Origin: Takakia lepidozioides
Lineage: Eukaryota > Streptophyta > Takakiopsida > Takakiales > Takakiaceae
DNA: 64,000 nucleotides
Reading direction: 5' to 3'
Assembly (NCBI GenBank): GCA_030704615.1
Contig: CM060733.1
Coordinates: 65,906,001-65,970,000, forward strand
The notes under the pieces are model-generated. The model saw only the letters and a program-made list of their open reading frames with translations. It made no database searches and had not been told where the DNA came from. Shown here piece by piece: positions 12,396 to 23,076 of the stretch. The translations under genes and the position numbers were made by a program. Within the stretch, counting starts at the first letter, position 1. Every line of letters starts with the position of its first letter.

Positions 12396-12620
12396 GAGGT
12401 TTACTATTTCATGAGCCCATGAGCCCATGAGCCTATGAGCCTATGAGCTCATGATCGGGCATCCGCGGAATTGGAATTTTCGTGCCTTTATTGACGGTAT
12501 TAAGTCCTCATACCTCGATAATAGGGTCTGTTTCTCCTAGTCCAGGATGCGGAATGAGGTATTTCGACGCCGTTATTCCACGTCACGACTGTAAAACAGG
12601 TCCAGAATTAGGAGTGGTGC
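12396..12620. mobile_element. Lineage A terminus, opening to the right
   Basis: Terminal GAGGTTTACTATTTCATGAG is followed by CCATGAG/CTATGAG subterminal repeats and then about 140 bp nearly identical to the terminus at 57174, including the GCGGAATTGGAATTTTC and TAATAGGGTCTGTTTCTC blocks. A first A palindrome (TATTTCGACGCCGTTATT) sits at about 12559. After that, homology to the 57-kb copy ends and a diverged gene 3 follows. No matching right end was found, so the element is incomplete. Confidence 0.8.
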
Positions 12621-12625
12621 GGTAG

Positions 12626-13170
12626 TCATCCACTGCGCATTGCCATTTTCTGGATTAAGATACGCACATAAAGATACAAGATATCTATAGAGGTCACGTT
12701 CGTGAAAACATGCAGATATTGGAGGCCTCCTATTGGGACCTCCTCCACAGCGTCATGAAATTCACAAACATCCAGGACAAACCTGTTCCGATTCTCCCTT
12801 AGTGTCAACAATATATTCCCTGGCCCAGAAGAGTGATGAGCAATTCAAGAGCCCTATCCGGGAGCAAATACTGTGGAGGTGTAGTATAGTTATGGTAGTA
12901 AGACCTCCAGAACTCGCCGCAACAACATCTCATGATGAAGAGACGAACACTCCGTCTTCCAGGTCTATCTCGCACAACAAGTATCCATTGTTGTCCACTG
13001 GCAGGCTTTACCCAAAGAGAATCCCACAGAAGTGCTCGGAAACTAGTCACCCTGCGTGTACTTTCACTGAAGTCCAACTCCACCATAATGTCTCCCATCA
13101 CCAGCTCACGCAATCGCGAACCTCGAATCCCGCTCCGTCGAATGCAGAAGGCATTTACACAGGGCGGCAT
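12626..13170 (-). pseudogene. Diverged gene 3 copy next to the A-type terminus
   Basis: Read leftward toward the terminus at 12396, as gene 3 is in other copies. MPPCVNAFCIRR, MGDIMVELDFSE, WILVVRDRPGRRSVRLFIMRCCCGEFW parallel MPCFRNRDDC, SGDIVIWY, WLLRILDSDFP, R.RTA.L.RWNCCQW of the better copies. The frame shifts near 12810, and the C-terminal third is only weakly matched. Function unknown. Assignment rests on the order of motifs, so it is less certain than the other copies. Confidence 0.5.
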
Positions 13171-13399
13171 TGAGGAAGTGTGCGCCCACCGGCAATGGAG
13201 AGGGACAAGTAATCACTATAGTGTTTGGATAACCCCTAGAAAGGTTGAATGTCATCTCCACATTGACATGTGGATGATTGATCACAAAACTTAAGGAAAC
13301 AGTCAACATATATACAGATTTAGGACATAAAATCTGTTTGGGAGGATAGAAGACGGTAAGCAAGCAAGACAGAAACTATGTATTGTCCATAGGGGCTCC

Positions 13400-15240
13400 C
13401 CAGGGACCAAGGGACAGATTACAATTGTGCCGCTGCTGCTGCGGCTTCTAGATGACCATCTACCCATGCAGGTTTCTTGTAGCTATCCTTCCATAGGGAA
13501 TCATAGGTAATCTGGAGCTTGAAATCCGGCCCTCTTGGATGAATATGGACCTGTTTCTGGATACTTTCCTGTTGTCACATTGGCAGTATCATGTTAAAGT
13601 AGGCTCCAAACTATCAAAGATTCACTCAACCAGCTAACTTGGGGGCCGATTCCGATAAGAGGGAAAACCAAGGTGAAATGTGTTGAAGAATGCATTGAAT
13701 GAATCTGGACCCACACTCTATCCCTGCTCCTTCAGCTATCCATGCCTCTGCACAAATCATGCGTACATCCTCGCCTTGCTGCTAGCAGTTGACAATGACA
13801 GCCTAGAATTGTTCCAGCAAACACCCCAACCTTACTTATCGCACTAGTTCCTATGCTGACTTGCGTCTGCTTCCAACAGGCATTCACCTTTTTGCCTCGA
13901 TTGTTCCACCATTGACTGGGGTCGGAAACGTATTCATTCCAGAGCTTCTCCTCGTTTCTGTTATTTGTTTTTCGCTTATTTCTTGTTGCCACATTGCCAG
14001 TAACATGTCAAAATCACTTCAAAACCACCATAGATCCACCAACAAGCTAACTTGCAGAATTCAACATGAGTAGGGACAATTCTCTGCGCCATCCCTTCGC
14101 CGCGTCATCCTTTCCTCGCTACAAAGACATTTTCGGGCATTTCGGGCAGGTTCCAAGGAAATTGACGACGACGATGACGTGTCTACGAAACGTGGCGACA
14201 ATGACGTGTTGACGATGATGTGGCGACAAAGACGAGGCACTAAGGCACCCTATTCCTGCTCTATGCTAAACTAGCTTTCGACCTTCGGTCGTCGCTAGAA
14301 TTATTATTATTACTAGGGCTTCACGTTGCTCCGCACTACTAGTGATGAATTCTGAGAACAACGTCCAAATAGATGGGCTATATTGAAGTCTTAAGATACT
14401 CACACAATAGACAGCAAGACAAACGCATCCAAAAGAGGCATTGCAAGAGATTAACGGTCCATAGTAGTGTTGGGCGGATCTAAATTCGGTCCAGACAGTC
14501 GGCAATGAGCTATGACAATCAAAGTACTACTTCCACACTAGAAATTGCACGAGACAATTGCAGGAACTCGTAAACTAAAGAACCAATTGCAGATAAGCTA
14601 TCCGTCAATCCATGCCCTTGAGTTTATAGGTGGGTAACAACATGTGAAATAGAGTGGAAGGTGGCAAGCTGCAGTCAAGAAATGTGATAGAAAACTCTCA
14701 GAACTTGCCACCAATTAGCCAGCTGGAAGCCCGAGTAGACCAGGGAGGAGCTCGCACAAGCCCTCTGTTGTTGCATCAATCTTGGCAGCCCGTGGGAAAG
14801 TTGGATCAAGTGATCGTTTCAAAGAAACACAATCTAAAATGCAAGGGACTGTGCTTATCGCCGGCTAACACCTTTGCTTGTGTAGATAAGCATTTCTGAT
14901 CCTCATAATGGAGACTTCAGTGAGAGATTGAATTCCACGGAATGAACGATGGAATCTCCCACAGATCTCATAAGAGGGCACTAAAAGAAGTGTTCTTCAT
15001 CAATTTCCTGGTTGTGTCTGGTGCAAGCTGGGCATAGGCAGTCCTCCCGATGCAGGAAAAGAAAGAGAATGAAATGAAATGGCACAGAAAATGGGTATTA
15101 TCTTCAAGCCGTCTGCACACCAGGCATTGACAATCTCCATTTCCTCTCTGCATCCGCTTATTGATCAAAAGTAGACTCCCCACCCCGAGTTAAAATTATA
15201 GTAGTGTCAAGGCTGTCCTTCACTCATCCATATCACAAAC
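13400..15240. other. Unassigned region with degenerate repeats
   Basis: Two related ~70-bp blocks lie at 13561-13635 and 13985-14055 (both contain TTG-CACATTG-CAGTA-CATGT and CAGCTAACTTG-like text). A GACGA/GTGGCGAC-rich stretch lies at 14160-14240, and a small palindrome CGACCTTCGGTCG at 14279-14291 is followed by (ATT)n. No coding segment is recognised. Confidence 0.4.
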
Positions 15241-15454
15241 AGGAAATGAGTTCAGGGTTTTATGCCTAACTTTTGTTCGGACATTCTGCACTCTTCCAAC
15301 ATGGCCTTGGACACGTCAGCTTCCAAGTCAACTTCCAAGTCACCTTCATCTTAGCAGGGTCAGTTCCTCTTGCCTAATATTCAGGTACTTGAAATCTCTT
15401 TTTCCCGTTCCGCCAGGACCACCTATTTAATGGGGTTGGAGTGGATGTTGGCAG

Positions 15455-16360
15455 ATCCACTACTTTCGTCTCCAGACACAAAACCATGGCCAGCTTCTCA
15501 CTGTGGTGGCAAAGAGAATATTCTTTTTCCTCCTCCCCCACATCATGCAATACAAAGCATGTGTCAGGTGCATACCCCGCCTCCTTTCATCTGCCCAGAC
15601 TCAGCTCAGCATGGATTTCCTTAATTCTGGGATGCAACTTGTCATCTACAGGGAAGGTGTGCACCCTGTTGCCAACCTCAATGTAGCAGCAACCTGGCTC
15701 CTTTCTAATCCCTCTAACCTTCATCATTCTTCTCACCTTTGCAGTATCATCCCACCTACCAGCTACAGCATAGATGTTTGATAGCAACACATAAGTCGCG
15801 GCATCCTGCTCATCCCATTTGAGGATAGATGTTGCCGCACATTCAGCCATCTCCTTGCCATGGATTCTGCAGGCACCAAGTAAGGCCTTCCACACCACAA
15901 CATCTGGATTGATTGGCATCTTATTAATCAGATCCACTACCTGATCTAGTTGTTCCGCACGTCCAAGAAGGTCCACCATACAACCAAAGTGCTTTACTGT
16001 CGGAGTGACACTATGATCTTGATTTTCCTTCATTCAGTAGGCCAGTGTGGCTACATGCAAAGAGAACACATATAAAGGTGATATTGTCCGTCAAGCCATT
16101 CTTTGCATTCCTTCAAATAGTTGCAGGACCTCCCTATGACAACCATGTTGGGCATATCCTGCGATCATCGCGTTCCACAAACCACATTTCATTCAGCCAT
16201 ATCCATATTGTCGAACATTCCTTCACATCCTCAATGCACCCACATTTGGCATACATGTCCACCAGGGCAGTGTACAATTCCCGCTTTGACGATGTTACCA
16301 TTGACTTCTGTAAGTTAGCTCGTTGGCTTCTGAAAGAGGATAAAGAGAGGGAGTCCATAA
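15455..16360 (-). pseudogene. PPR E/E+ and partial DYW domain remnant
   Basis: Read leftward. A PPR piece (ELYTALVDMYAKCGCIEDVK, 16310-16250) is followed by an open stretch 16033-15587 with the E/E+ signature: FGCMVDLLGRAEQLDQ, INPDVVVWKALLGACRIHG, ATYVLLSNIYAVAGRWDD, RGIRKEPGCCYIEVGN. Then comes [20 protein letters not shown] (about 15560-15500), the start of a DYW domain. The zinc CxxCH and terminal DYW are missing. It is probably a separate relict from the + strand PPR block, and is not linked to the transposons. Confidence 0.85.
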
Positions 16361-16385
16361 TGCCTCTTCTGGCTCTTCAGGGCAT

Positions 16386-19190
16386 GTGAAGATGCTTTGT
16401 GAGGTAGGTAGACTGAAAGAGGCTCTACAGACTTTAAACCAAGGAGCATCTCAGCAGATTCAGATATGTATGTGGTACGATGCTTTGGATGAGCGAATGA
16501 TGCACGAAGGGATGAAGCCGAACCACATCACAATTGTTTGTGTTTGCAATGCGTGTGCAAGCCTGAGAGCCCTGGAAAAGGGAAAAAAGAGGTCCATGGT
16601 GACATCTTCAAAGCTAGAAGTGTACCCGATGTCCTTGGCGATATCGTCAGAGCTGGAATTGTACCAAATGCCATTCTAAACACTGCCCTAGTGGGTGCAT
16701 CGAGGATGCAAAGGGAGTGTTCGACACTATGGCTGCACGAGATGTGGTGTCGTGGAGTGCGATGCTTGCAGGGTATGCAAAGCAAGGACGTGGGAAGGAG
16801 GCTTTGGAAACCTATGAGATGTGGTGTCGTGGAGTGCGATGCTTTCAGGAAATGCACAGTAGGGACGTGGGATGGAGGCTTTGGAGACCTATAAGCAAAT
16901 GATGGGGGAAGCACATCATGTTTGTGTGCATTCGCAATGTTTGTGCAAGCCTGACAGCCCTTGAGAAGGGCAAAGAGGTGCATGGGGATATCATCAAAGC
17001 TGGAATTGTACCAAACGTCATTCTGAACACTGCCCTGGCAGCTCTGGAAAAGGGGAAAGAGGTCCATGGCGACATCTCAGAGCTGGAATTGTACCAGATT
17101 TCATTCTAAACAATACCCTGGAGGACATGTTTGCAAAATGTGGGTGCATCTAGGATGCAAAGGGAGTGTTCAACACTATGGCTGAACAAGATGTGGCGTC
17201 GGGCAAGCCTAGCAGCCCTAGAGAAGGGCAAAGAGGTGCATGGTGATATCGTCAAAGCTGGAATTGTACCAAATGTCATTCTAAACACTGCCCTGGCAGC
17301 TCTGGAAAAGGGGAAAGAGGTCCATGGCGACATCTTCAGAGCTGGAATTGTACCAGCCGTCATTCTGAACAATACCCTGGTGGACATGTTTGCAAAATGT
17401 GGGTGCATCTAGGATGCAAAGGGAGAGCTCGACACTATGGCTGAACGAGATGTGGTGTCGTGGAGTGCGATGCTTGCAGGATATGCACAGCGGGGACGTG
17501 GGATGGAGGCTTGGAGACCTATGAGCAAATGATGGGGGAAGCACATCATGTTTGTGTGCATTTGCAATGCTTGTGCAAGCCTAACAGCCCTTGAGAAGGG
17601 CAAAGAGACTTTAAACCAAGGAGGCATTTCAGCAGATTCAGATACGTATGTCTGTCTCTTGCATAAGTGCATCAAGATGAAAGGCCTTGAAGCTGGAAAG
17701 CAGGTGCACACTCACATTATCCAAAGTGGATTTAGCCAAAAGTTTTTCTACTCAACACCCTTGTCAACATGTATGTTAAGTGCGGAAGCATCATGGATGC
17801 TTACCAAGTGTTCAACAGAACGCCTCAACCATCTTTGATCACGTGGAATATAATGTTGGCAGGATTTACCAAGCATGGGTGTGGTACGTGCTTTGGAGAC
17901 CTATGAGCAAATGATGGGGGAAGGGGTGAGGCCCAACCACATCACGTTCATTTGCGTTTGCAATGCGTGTGCAAGCCTGGGAGCCCTAGAAAAGGGGAAA
18001 GAGGTCCATGATGACATCATGAAAGCTGGAATTGTACCAGAGGTCGGTGGAGGACATGTATGCCAAATGTGGGTGCATTAAGGATGCAAAGGCAGTTTTC
18101 AACAATATGTAGGTTGAATGAGATGTGGTGTCGTGGAGCGTGATGCTTGCAGGGTATGCACAACAGGGACGTGGGGTGGAGGCTTTGGAGACCTATGAGC
18201 AAATGATGGGGGAAGGGGTGAAGTCCAACCACATCACGTTCGTTTACGTTTGCAATGCGTGTGCAAGCCTGGGAGCCCTGGAAAAGGAGAAAGAGGTCCA
18301 TGATGACATCGTCAAAGCTGGAATTGTACTAGATGTCATTCTGAACACTGCCCTGGTGGACATGTATGCCAAATGTAGGTGCATTAAGAATGCAAAGGCA
18401 GTTTTCAACAATATGCAGGCTGAACGAGATGTGGTGTCGTGGAGCGCGATGCTTGCAGGGTATGCACAGCAGGGACGTGGGGTGGAGGCTTTGGAGACCT
18501 ATGAGCAAATGGTGGGGGAAGGGGTGAAACCCAACCACATCACATTCGTTTGCGTTTGCAATGCGGGTGCAAGCCTGGCAGCTCTGGAAAAGGGCAAAGA
18601 GGCCCATGGCGACATTGTCAGAGCTGGAATTGTACCCGATGTCATTCTGAACAATGCCCTCGTGGACATCTATGCCAAATGTGGGAGCATGAAGGATGTG
18701 AAGGCAGTGTTCAACAATATGGCTGAATGAAATGTGGTGTCGTGGAACGCGATGCTTGTAGGGTATGCACAGCAGGGGCGCATGATGGAGGCTTTGGAGA
18801 CCTATGAGCAAATGATGGTGGAAGGGGTGAAGCCCGACCACATCAAGTCTGTGCATTTGCAAGCCTGGCAGCCCTGGAAAAGGGGAAAGAGGTCCATGGT
18901 TGCATCGCAAAAGCTGAAATTGTACCAGATGTGATTCCGAACGATACCCTCGTGGACGTGTATGCAAAATGTGGGTGCATCGAGGATGCGGAGGGAGTGT
19001 TTGACAGTATGGCTGAACGAGATTTGGTGTCGTGGAGGGTGATGATTGCAGGGTATGCACAGCAAGGGCGCGGGATGGAGGCTTTGGAGACCTATGAGCA
19101 AATGATGGTGGAAAGGGTGATGCCCGACCACATCACGTTTGTTTCCGTTTGCAATACCTGTGCAAGCCTGGTAGCCCTGGAAAGAATTCA
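16386..19190 (+). pseudogene. Tandemly expanded PLS-class PPR array, degenerate
   Basis: At least eight near-identical PLS triplets of roughly 300 bp follow one another, e.g. ILNTALVDMYAKCGCIKDAK, AERDVVSWSAMLAGYAQQGR, EALETYEQMMGEGVKPNHIT, CNACASLAALEKGKEVHGDI. One block (17600-17830: SADSDTYVCLLHKCIKMKGL, AGKQVHTHIIQSGF) is an N-terminal-type repeat. Several units are shortened (16980-17410), and stops occur near 17152, 17410, 18108 and 18728. The longest clean stretch is 18125-18730. The family binds organellar RNA; this copy probably makes no full protein. High identity between units suggests recent unequal exchange. Confidence 0.85.
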
Positions 19191-19194
19191 GTGT

Positions 19195-19520
19195 GCATCT
19201 CAGGGCCGAGCCTCCATAACGCGCCCAAGATGTGCATATCCTGCAATCATGGCGTTACAAGACACCACATCTCCTTCAGTCATATTGTCGAACACTCCCT
19301 TTGCATCCTTGATGCACCCACAATTGGCATACATGTCCACGAGGGTATTGTTCAGAACAATATCTGGTTCAATTCCCGCTTTGATGATGTCACCATGGAC
19401 CTCTCTGCCCTTTTTCAGGGCTGCTAGGCTTGCACACGCATTGAAGACACAAATAAAGGTGATGTGATTGGGCTTCATCCCTTCCCACCATTTTCTCATA
19501 GGTCTCCAAAGCCTCCATCC
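19195..19520 (-). pseudogene. Inverted PPR fragment interrupted by a transposon terminus
   Basis: Read leftward: GMKPNHITFICVFNACASLA, KGREVHGDIIKAGIEP, NNTLVDMYANCGCIKDAK, then a VVSCNAMIAGYAHLGR tail. It is the same PLS unit type as the + strand array but in reverse, joining it at about 19195. At 19521 the reading is cut by the terminus of B copy 1, so the transposon inserted in this PPR sequence. Confidence 0.8.
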
Positions 19521-19962
19521 GGGGGCTGCTATTTCATGAGCCATGAGCCATGAGCCATGAGCAGAGTCGTAAGTGTCGAAAAAAACATGAGCAGGACTAT
19601 TTTCCGGAAATGAGTGTCCGCGGGAATAGGGTTTAGGGTGTCACGGTCATAGGGGGAGAAGGACCTACCGATGAAGGAGGTTCGGCAATGTTTTTTAGAA
19701 TTACATATTGAAAGGCAATGTTTCGCGAATGGTAGGGTGGTACTGATCTGTACAATGGGGGCCCATTTCAGCCTACCAGCCACTTGCAAAATCCACCCAC
19801 ACTCCCAATGAGGAATGACGCATTTTGGGAACGATGGATACAGAATAGAACAAAAAGAGGGCACAATGGGGTTTTTATTGATCCACATAAATTGCATTTG
19901 AAGCACGTCTACTGTGCTGATTGTGCAAACAATTCTTTAGCCCTGTGCCTTCTAAATACAAG

Positions 19963-20676
19963 TCACGTTGTCAATGGGACTTCGACTGCTCTGAGAAGTA
20001 GCTCATGAGTCTTCGGGCTCCTCCAGGTAAACTGGATTGCAGCCGTTGTACCGCCCCTATTGATGTTCACCACAATGTCGTGCCCTTCAATCATACCACC
20101 ATCGAATATGGAAAGCTTCACGTTTTCGCTGTCCACACCAATGCGAATGTCCCCATACAATGGAGAAGATGAGCGCACTCCTTCAGGAGTATAAGTCTCT
20201 CCGATGGAGTCCACCCACGTCCACTGGCAGCAGTTCCACCGCAACAGCATAGCAGTGCGCATTCTTCTGCATGGGTGCCCGTCGTAGCTGGGAAAATCGG
20301 AATCAAGGATGCGCAGGAGCCACGGACTCCTCAGACCAAGATCGTCACCCTGCTCGAAGGCGTACTGGCCTGGGAGATACTCAAAAGCGGACAATGTTTC
20401 CACATTCGAACCAGTATCTTCTGTGTAATCTGTGTACCAGATAACGATGTCTCCCGATGTGGCCGAATACATTGCATAATCGATGCCTCCATAAGGGCAG
20501 TCGTCCCGGTTTCGGAAGCACGGCATCCTTGCAAAGGAGGACCTGAGAACGTCTTTGATGCCGATGACAATCACCTTGCGGACAGCAACGAAGCCCTTAG
20601 ATTTTCGAAATGATGAGAAGCGGAAGAGCAGTGCGGGCTCCAATAATGGACCATCTGGGTCACAAGTACCCACCAA
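19963..20676 (-). CDS. Gene 3A, unknown transposon protein (B copy 1), intact reading frame
   Basis: About 237 codons open leftward toward the terminus at 19521. The true start may be the Met at MPCFRNRDDC (about 20526) or upstream. Conserved features shared with all copies: PCFRNRDDCPYGG, YSATSGDIVIWY, FEYLPG, WLLRILDSDFP, RTAMLLRWNCCQW, PLYGDIRI, IFDGGMIEGHDIVVNI, and the ending EVPLTT. The Cys/Trp pattern and alternating hydrophobics suggest a compact beta-rich fold. I do not recognise the family. Its place in the element makes a role in transposition, DNA binding or anti-silencing possible but unproven. Confidence 0.7.
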   Translation of the reverse strand: MVGTCDPDGPLLEPALLFRFSSFRKSKGFVAVRKVIVIGIKDVLRSSFARMPCFRNRDDCPYGGIDYAMYSATSGDIVIWYTDYTEDTGSNVETLSAFEYLPGQYAFEQGDDLGLRSPWLLRILDSDFPSYDGHPCRRMRTAMLLRWNCCQWTWVDSIGETYTPEGVRSSSPLYGDIRIGVDSENVKLSIFDGGMIEGHDIVVNINRGGTTAAIQFTWRSPKTHELLLRAVEVPLTT

Positions 20677-20759
20677 TCATCGTGTAACGTGTTCAACAAG
20701 CCAGCGGTGGATGAACCGATACCTCTTTCTCATCCACGGGGTATAGTTTGAAATTTGCC

Positions 20760-20815
20760 ACCGAAGTCCATCCCCCGGATGGAAATTCGGCGTCGCATTT
20801 ACATCGAAGGGGGGA
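20760..20815. repeat. Hybrid palindrome between gene 3A and gene 3B
   Basis: ATGGAAATTCGGCGTCGCAT: the left half matches the C-type palindrome (AAATTCGGCG) and the right half the B type (CGCATTT). It is flanked by an outer inverted repeat, CCATCCCCC / GGGGGGATGG. The same site recurs at 50476-50515 and 55745-55795. It lies between the start regions of the divergent gene 3A and gene 3B, where a shared promoter would be expected. Confidence 0.7.
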
Positions 20816-21052
20816 TGGACTTCGTCGTCTCGAGTGGCTATAGGCCCACCTGGCACTTACTGCCCATAGTTTGCATGGCAGGGAAGGAAACTGAAATGGC
20901 TACATCCATGGATGAGCCAATCTTCATCCATGCAGGTTCCTGTCGGGGGGATATTTAAATGTGCCCTGGAGTGTTTGTGAGGAATTGCAGCGTTTGCTTG
21001 AATTTCTTCCAGCCACCGCGCTGCTACCTCCTCCATCCGGGAGCTGCTGTCA

Positions 21053-21661
21053 TTGAGCATACTGCGCTACTCTTTTTCAGGGATGCCGTGCCGCCGAAAT
21101 CCTGCTGACTGCCCTTATCATGGCCACGATTATGCTATGTTCAAACCAGAATCAGGAGACATCATTGTCTGGCTTTCACTTTTCACAGACGCATCTGGAA
21201 TCAAGCGGGAGTCTTTGCACGCAATGGAGTATTTGGAGGGCTATTACCGCTTTGAGCGAGGTGAGGGCGAGGGTCAATGCGGTCCGTGGGTCCTGAAAAT
21301 TGTTGACCTCGATATACCAAGGTGGAATGGGATGCCGGACAGATCACGCACGGCCTCACTTTGGCGCTGGAACTGCTGCCAGTGGACCAGGGAGGACGGC
21401 ACCGGGGAAAACTATATTCGTGGAGTTCACTCCGCTTTTCCAGTGTATGGAGACATTCGGCTGAGTTGCGAAGGCGAATCGCACGGGCACAGGAGGCCCA
21501 CAGTGACCTTGTCGATGTATGATGGTGGTATGATTGATGGGCATGACATTGTCGTCAGCTCCACCAACGGCACCAGATCGACCGCATTGCAGTTTACCTC
21601 GAGGTGCCGCATCAGTAATGAGCTTGTTTTGAGGGCTATCGAAGTTCCGTCGACTTGGTGA
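21053..21661 (+). CDS. Gene 3B, paralogue of gene 3A, intact reading frame
   Basis: About 203 codons from MSILRYSFSGMPCRRN to EVPSTW, read rightward, divergent from gene 3A. It shares PC.RN..DCPY, SGDIIVWLS, MEYLEG, WVLKIVDLDIP, RTASLWRWNCCQW, PVYGDIRLS, MYDGGMIDGHDIVV and LQFTSR with 3A but is clearly diverged. No stop or shift is seen. Function unknown. In the complete element at 37-52 kb this gene has been deleted, leaving only its 3' flank (50211-50290), so it is not essential for that copy's spread. Confidence 0.7.
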   Translation: MSILRYSFSGMPCRRNPADCPYHGHDYAMFKPESGDIIVWLSLFTDASGIKRESLHAMEYLEGYYRFERGEGEGQCGPWVLKIVDLDIPRWNGMPDRSRTASLWRWNCCQWTREDGTGENYIRGVHSAFPVYGDIRLSCEGESHGHRRPTVTLSMYDGGMIDGHDIVVSSTNGTRSTALQFTSRCRISNELVLRAIEVPSTW

Positions 21662-22069
21662 CGCCCATGTAGAAGGAGGAAGGGCTTAGATTTGTCTGGA
21701 GTTACTAAATGTGAGACACCGTGTTCGATCAATAAAACAACCCATCGTACCTCACTTCTGTGTGCTTGTGTTTCATCGTGTTCAAGAATTGCCGTAATTG
21801 GCCCACTGTTTACAATTTGAGGTTTGTACAATGTGTCTGTCCATATGACTATACCAGAGTCAGCGATATCAGAGTCCTGAGGTGAAGAAAATCCATGTAT
21901 GAGTTGTAGGAAACATGTACACGCCGAAGCTCGGAAATTCGGCAGCGCAATTCATTTTTCTCCATGCAGCGATTTCTGGCAGCTCCCTTTCCTCCGTTGT
22001 CGTCGTAACGGAAATGCTGTACAACATTTCATTTCCTGACATGGCATTACCATACTTCGAATTTGAAAT

Positions 22070-22945
22070 GCGGCGCCGCATTTCCATATTCGACCTTGAA
22101 CTATCCAAGCATGTCCAGTCGCTAATGCTTGTCCATGTCCATACTTGAAATGCGTCACCGCATTTCCATGTCCGTCATCGAAATTTCGTACCGGACAATG
22201 AAATGCGGCACAGCATTTCCGAAGAGCACAATGGAATGCGGTGCCGCATTTCCGTCGAAGGGTCTGGAATTGGACAAACAACGATGGAAGTTCTGGAAAT
22301 GCGGCACCGCATTTACATGTTCGTCATCAAAATATCGTATTGCACAATGGAATGCGGTGCCGCATTTCCGTCCATCAAGACGGAATGCCCACATGGGTGT
22401 GGAATTGGACAAACAACGATGGCTGTTTTGGAAATGCGGCGCCGCATTTCCCATGTCGGGCAATTGAAAGTTTTTACAGGACAATGTAAGTTTTTATAGG
22501 ACGATGGAATGCGGTGCCGCATTTCCATGAAAGGGTCTGGAATTGGGCAAACAACGATGTCCCGAAATTTCTTATTGGACAATGGAATGCGGTGCCGCAT
22601 TCCCGTCTAGCATCATGGAATGGGGAGCCCAAGAACGTCGATGGGTCTGCAGTTGGAAAAATGTCCATCTCCAAAAGGTAAATGCGGCACCGCATTTCTA
22701 TGTTCGACCTCCGCATTTCGATTTACATCCATGGAAGGAGCTGGCAATCGGCAAAACTGCCGTTCGGAAACGGAAATACGGCACCGCATTTCCGTTTGTC
22801 CGAACAGTTTTTGATGTCCAAACCATGAAACGGAAATTTTTTCCTGCACCGGTTTTGGAAATGCGGTGCCACATTTCCAAAGGAGGTTTTTGTAGTTGCC
22901 ACATTTCCGTTCAGACATTGAAATGCGGTGCCACATTTCAGATTT
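22070..22945. repeat. Lineage B palindrome array downstream of the methyltransferase-like gene (copy 1)
   Basis: About 13 AAATGCGG-N-CCGCATTT palindromes start near 22076, 22148, 22201, 22234, 22297, 22349, 22432, 22507, 22586, 22680, 22772, 22859 and 22920. Centres are CG, CA or TG. Spacing is looser than in the promoter-side array. It corresponds to 49370-50130 in the complete element. Many sites are flanked by the text GGAATTGG(A/G)CAAACAACGATG, a spacer repeat in its own right. Confidence 0.9.
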
Positions 22946-23076
22946 TGGGAGGGACCAGGTTTGGACGATGTTGTCGTTTAGAAGCACATGGGAGAGGGGA
23001 CATGAAGGACGGGGAGAATTCCCTCTATATACTCTGGAATTGAATTTAAATGTACAAAGAGTTCATTAAAATTGTA

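Noticed and set aside
16386-19190. Functional PPR editing factor gene
   Set aside because: In-frame stops, shortened units and a reversed 3' piece without an E/DYW end argue for a degenerate locus.
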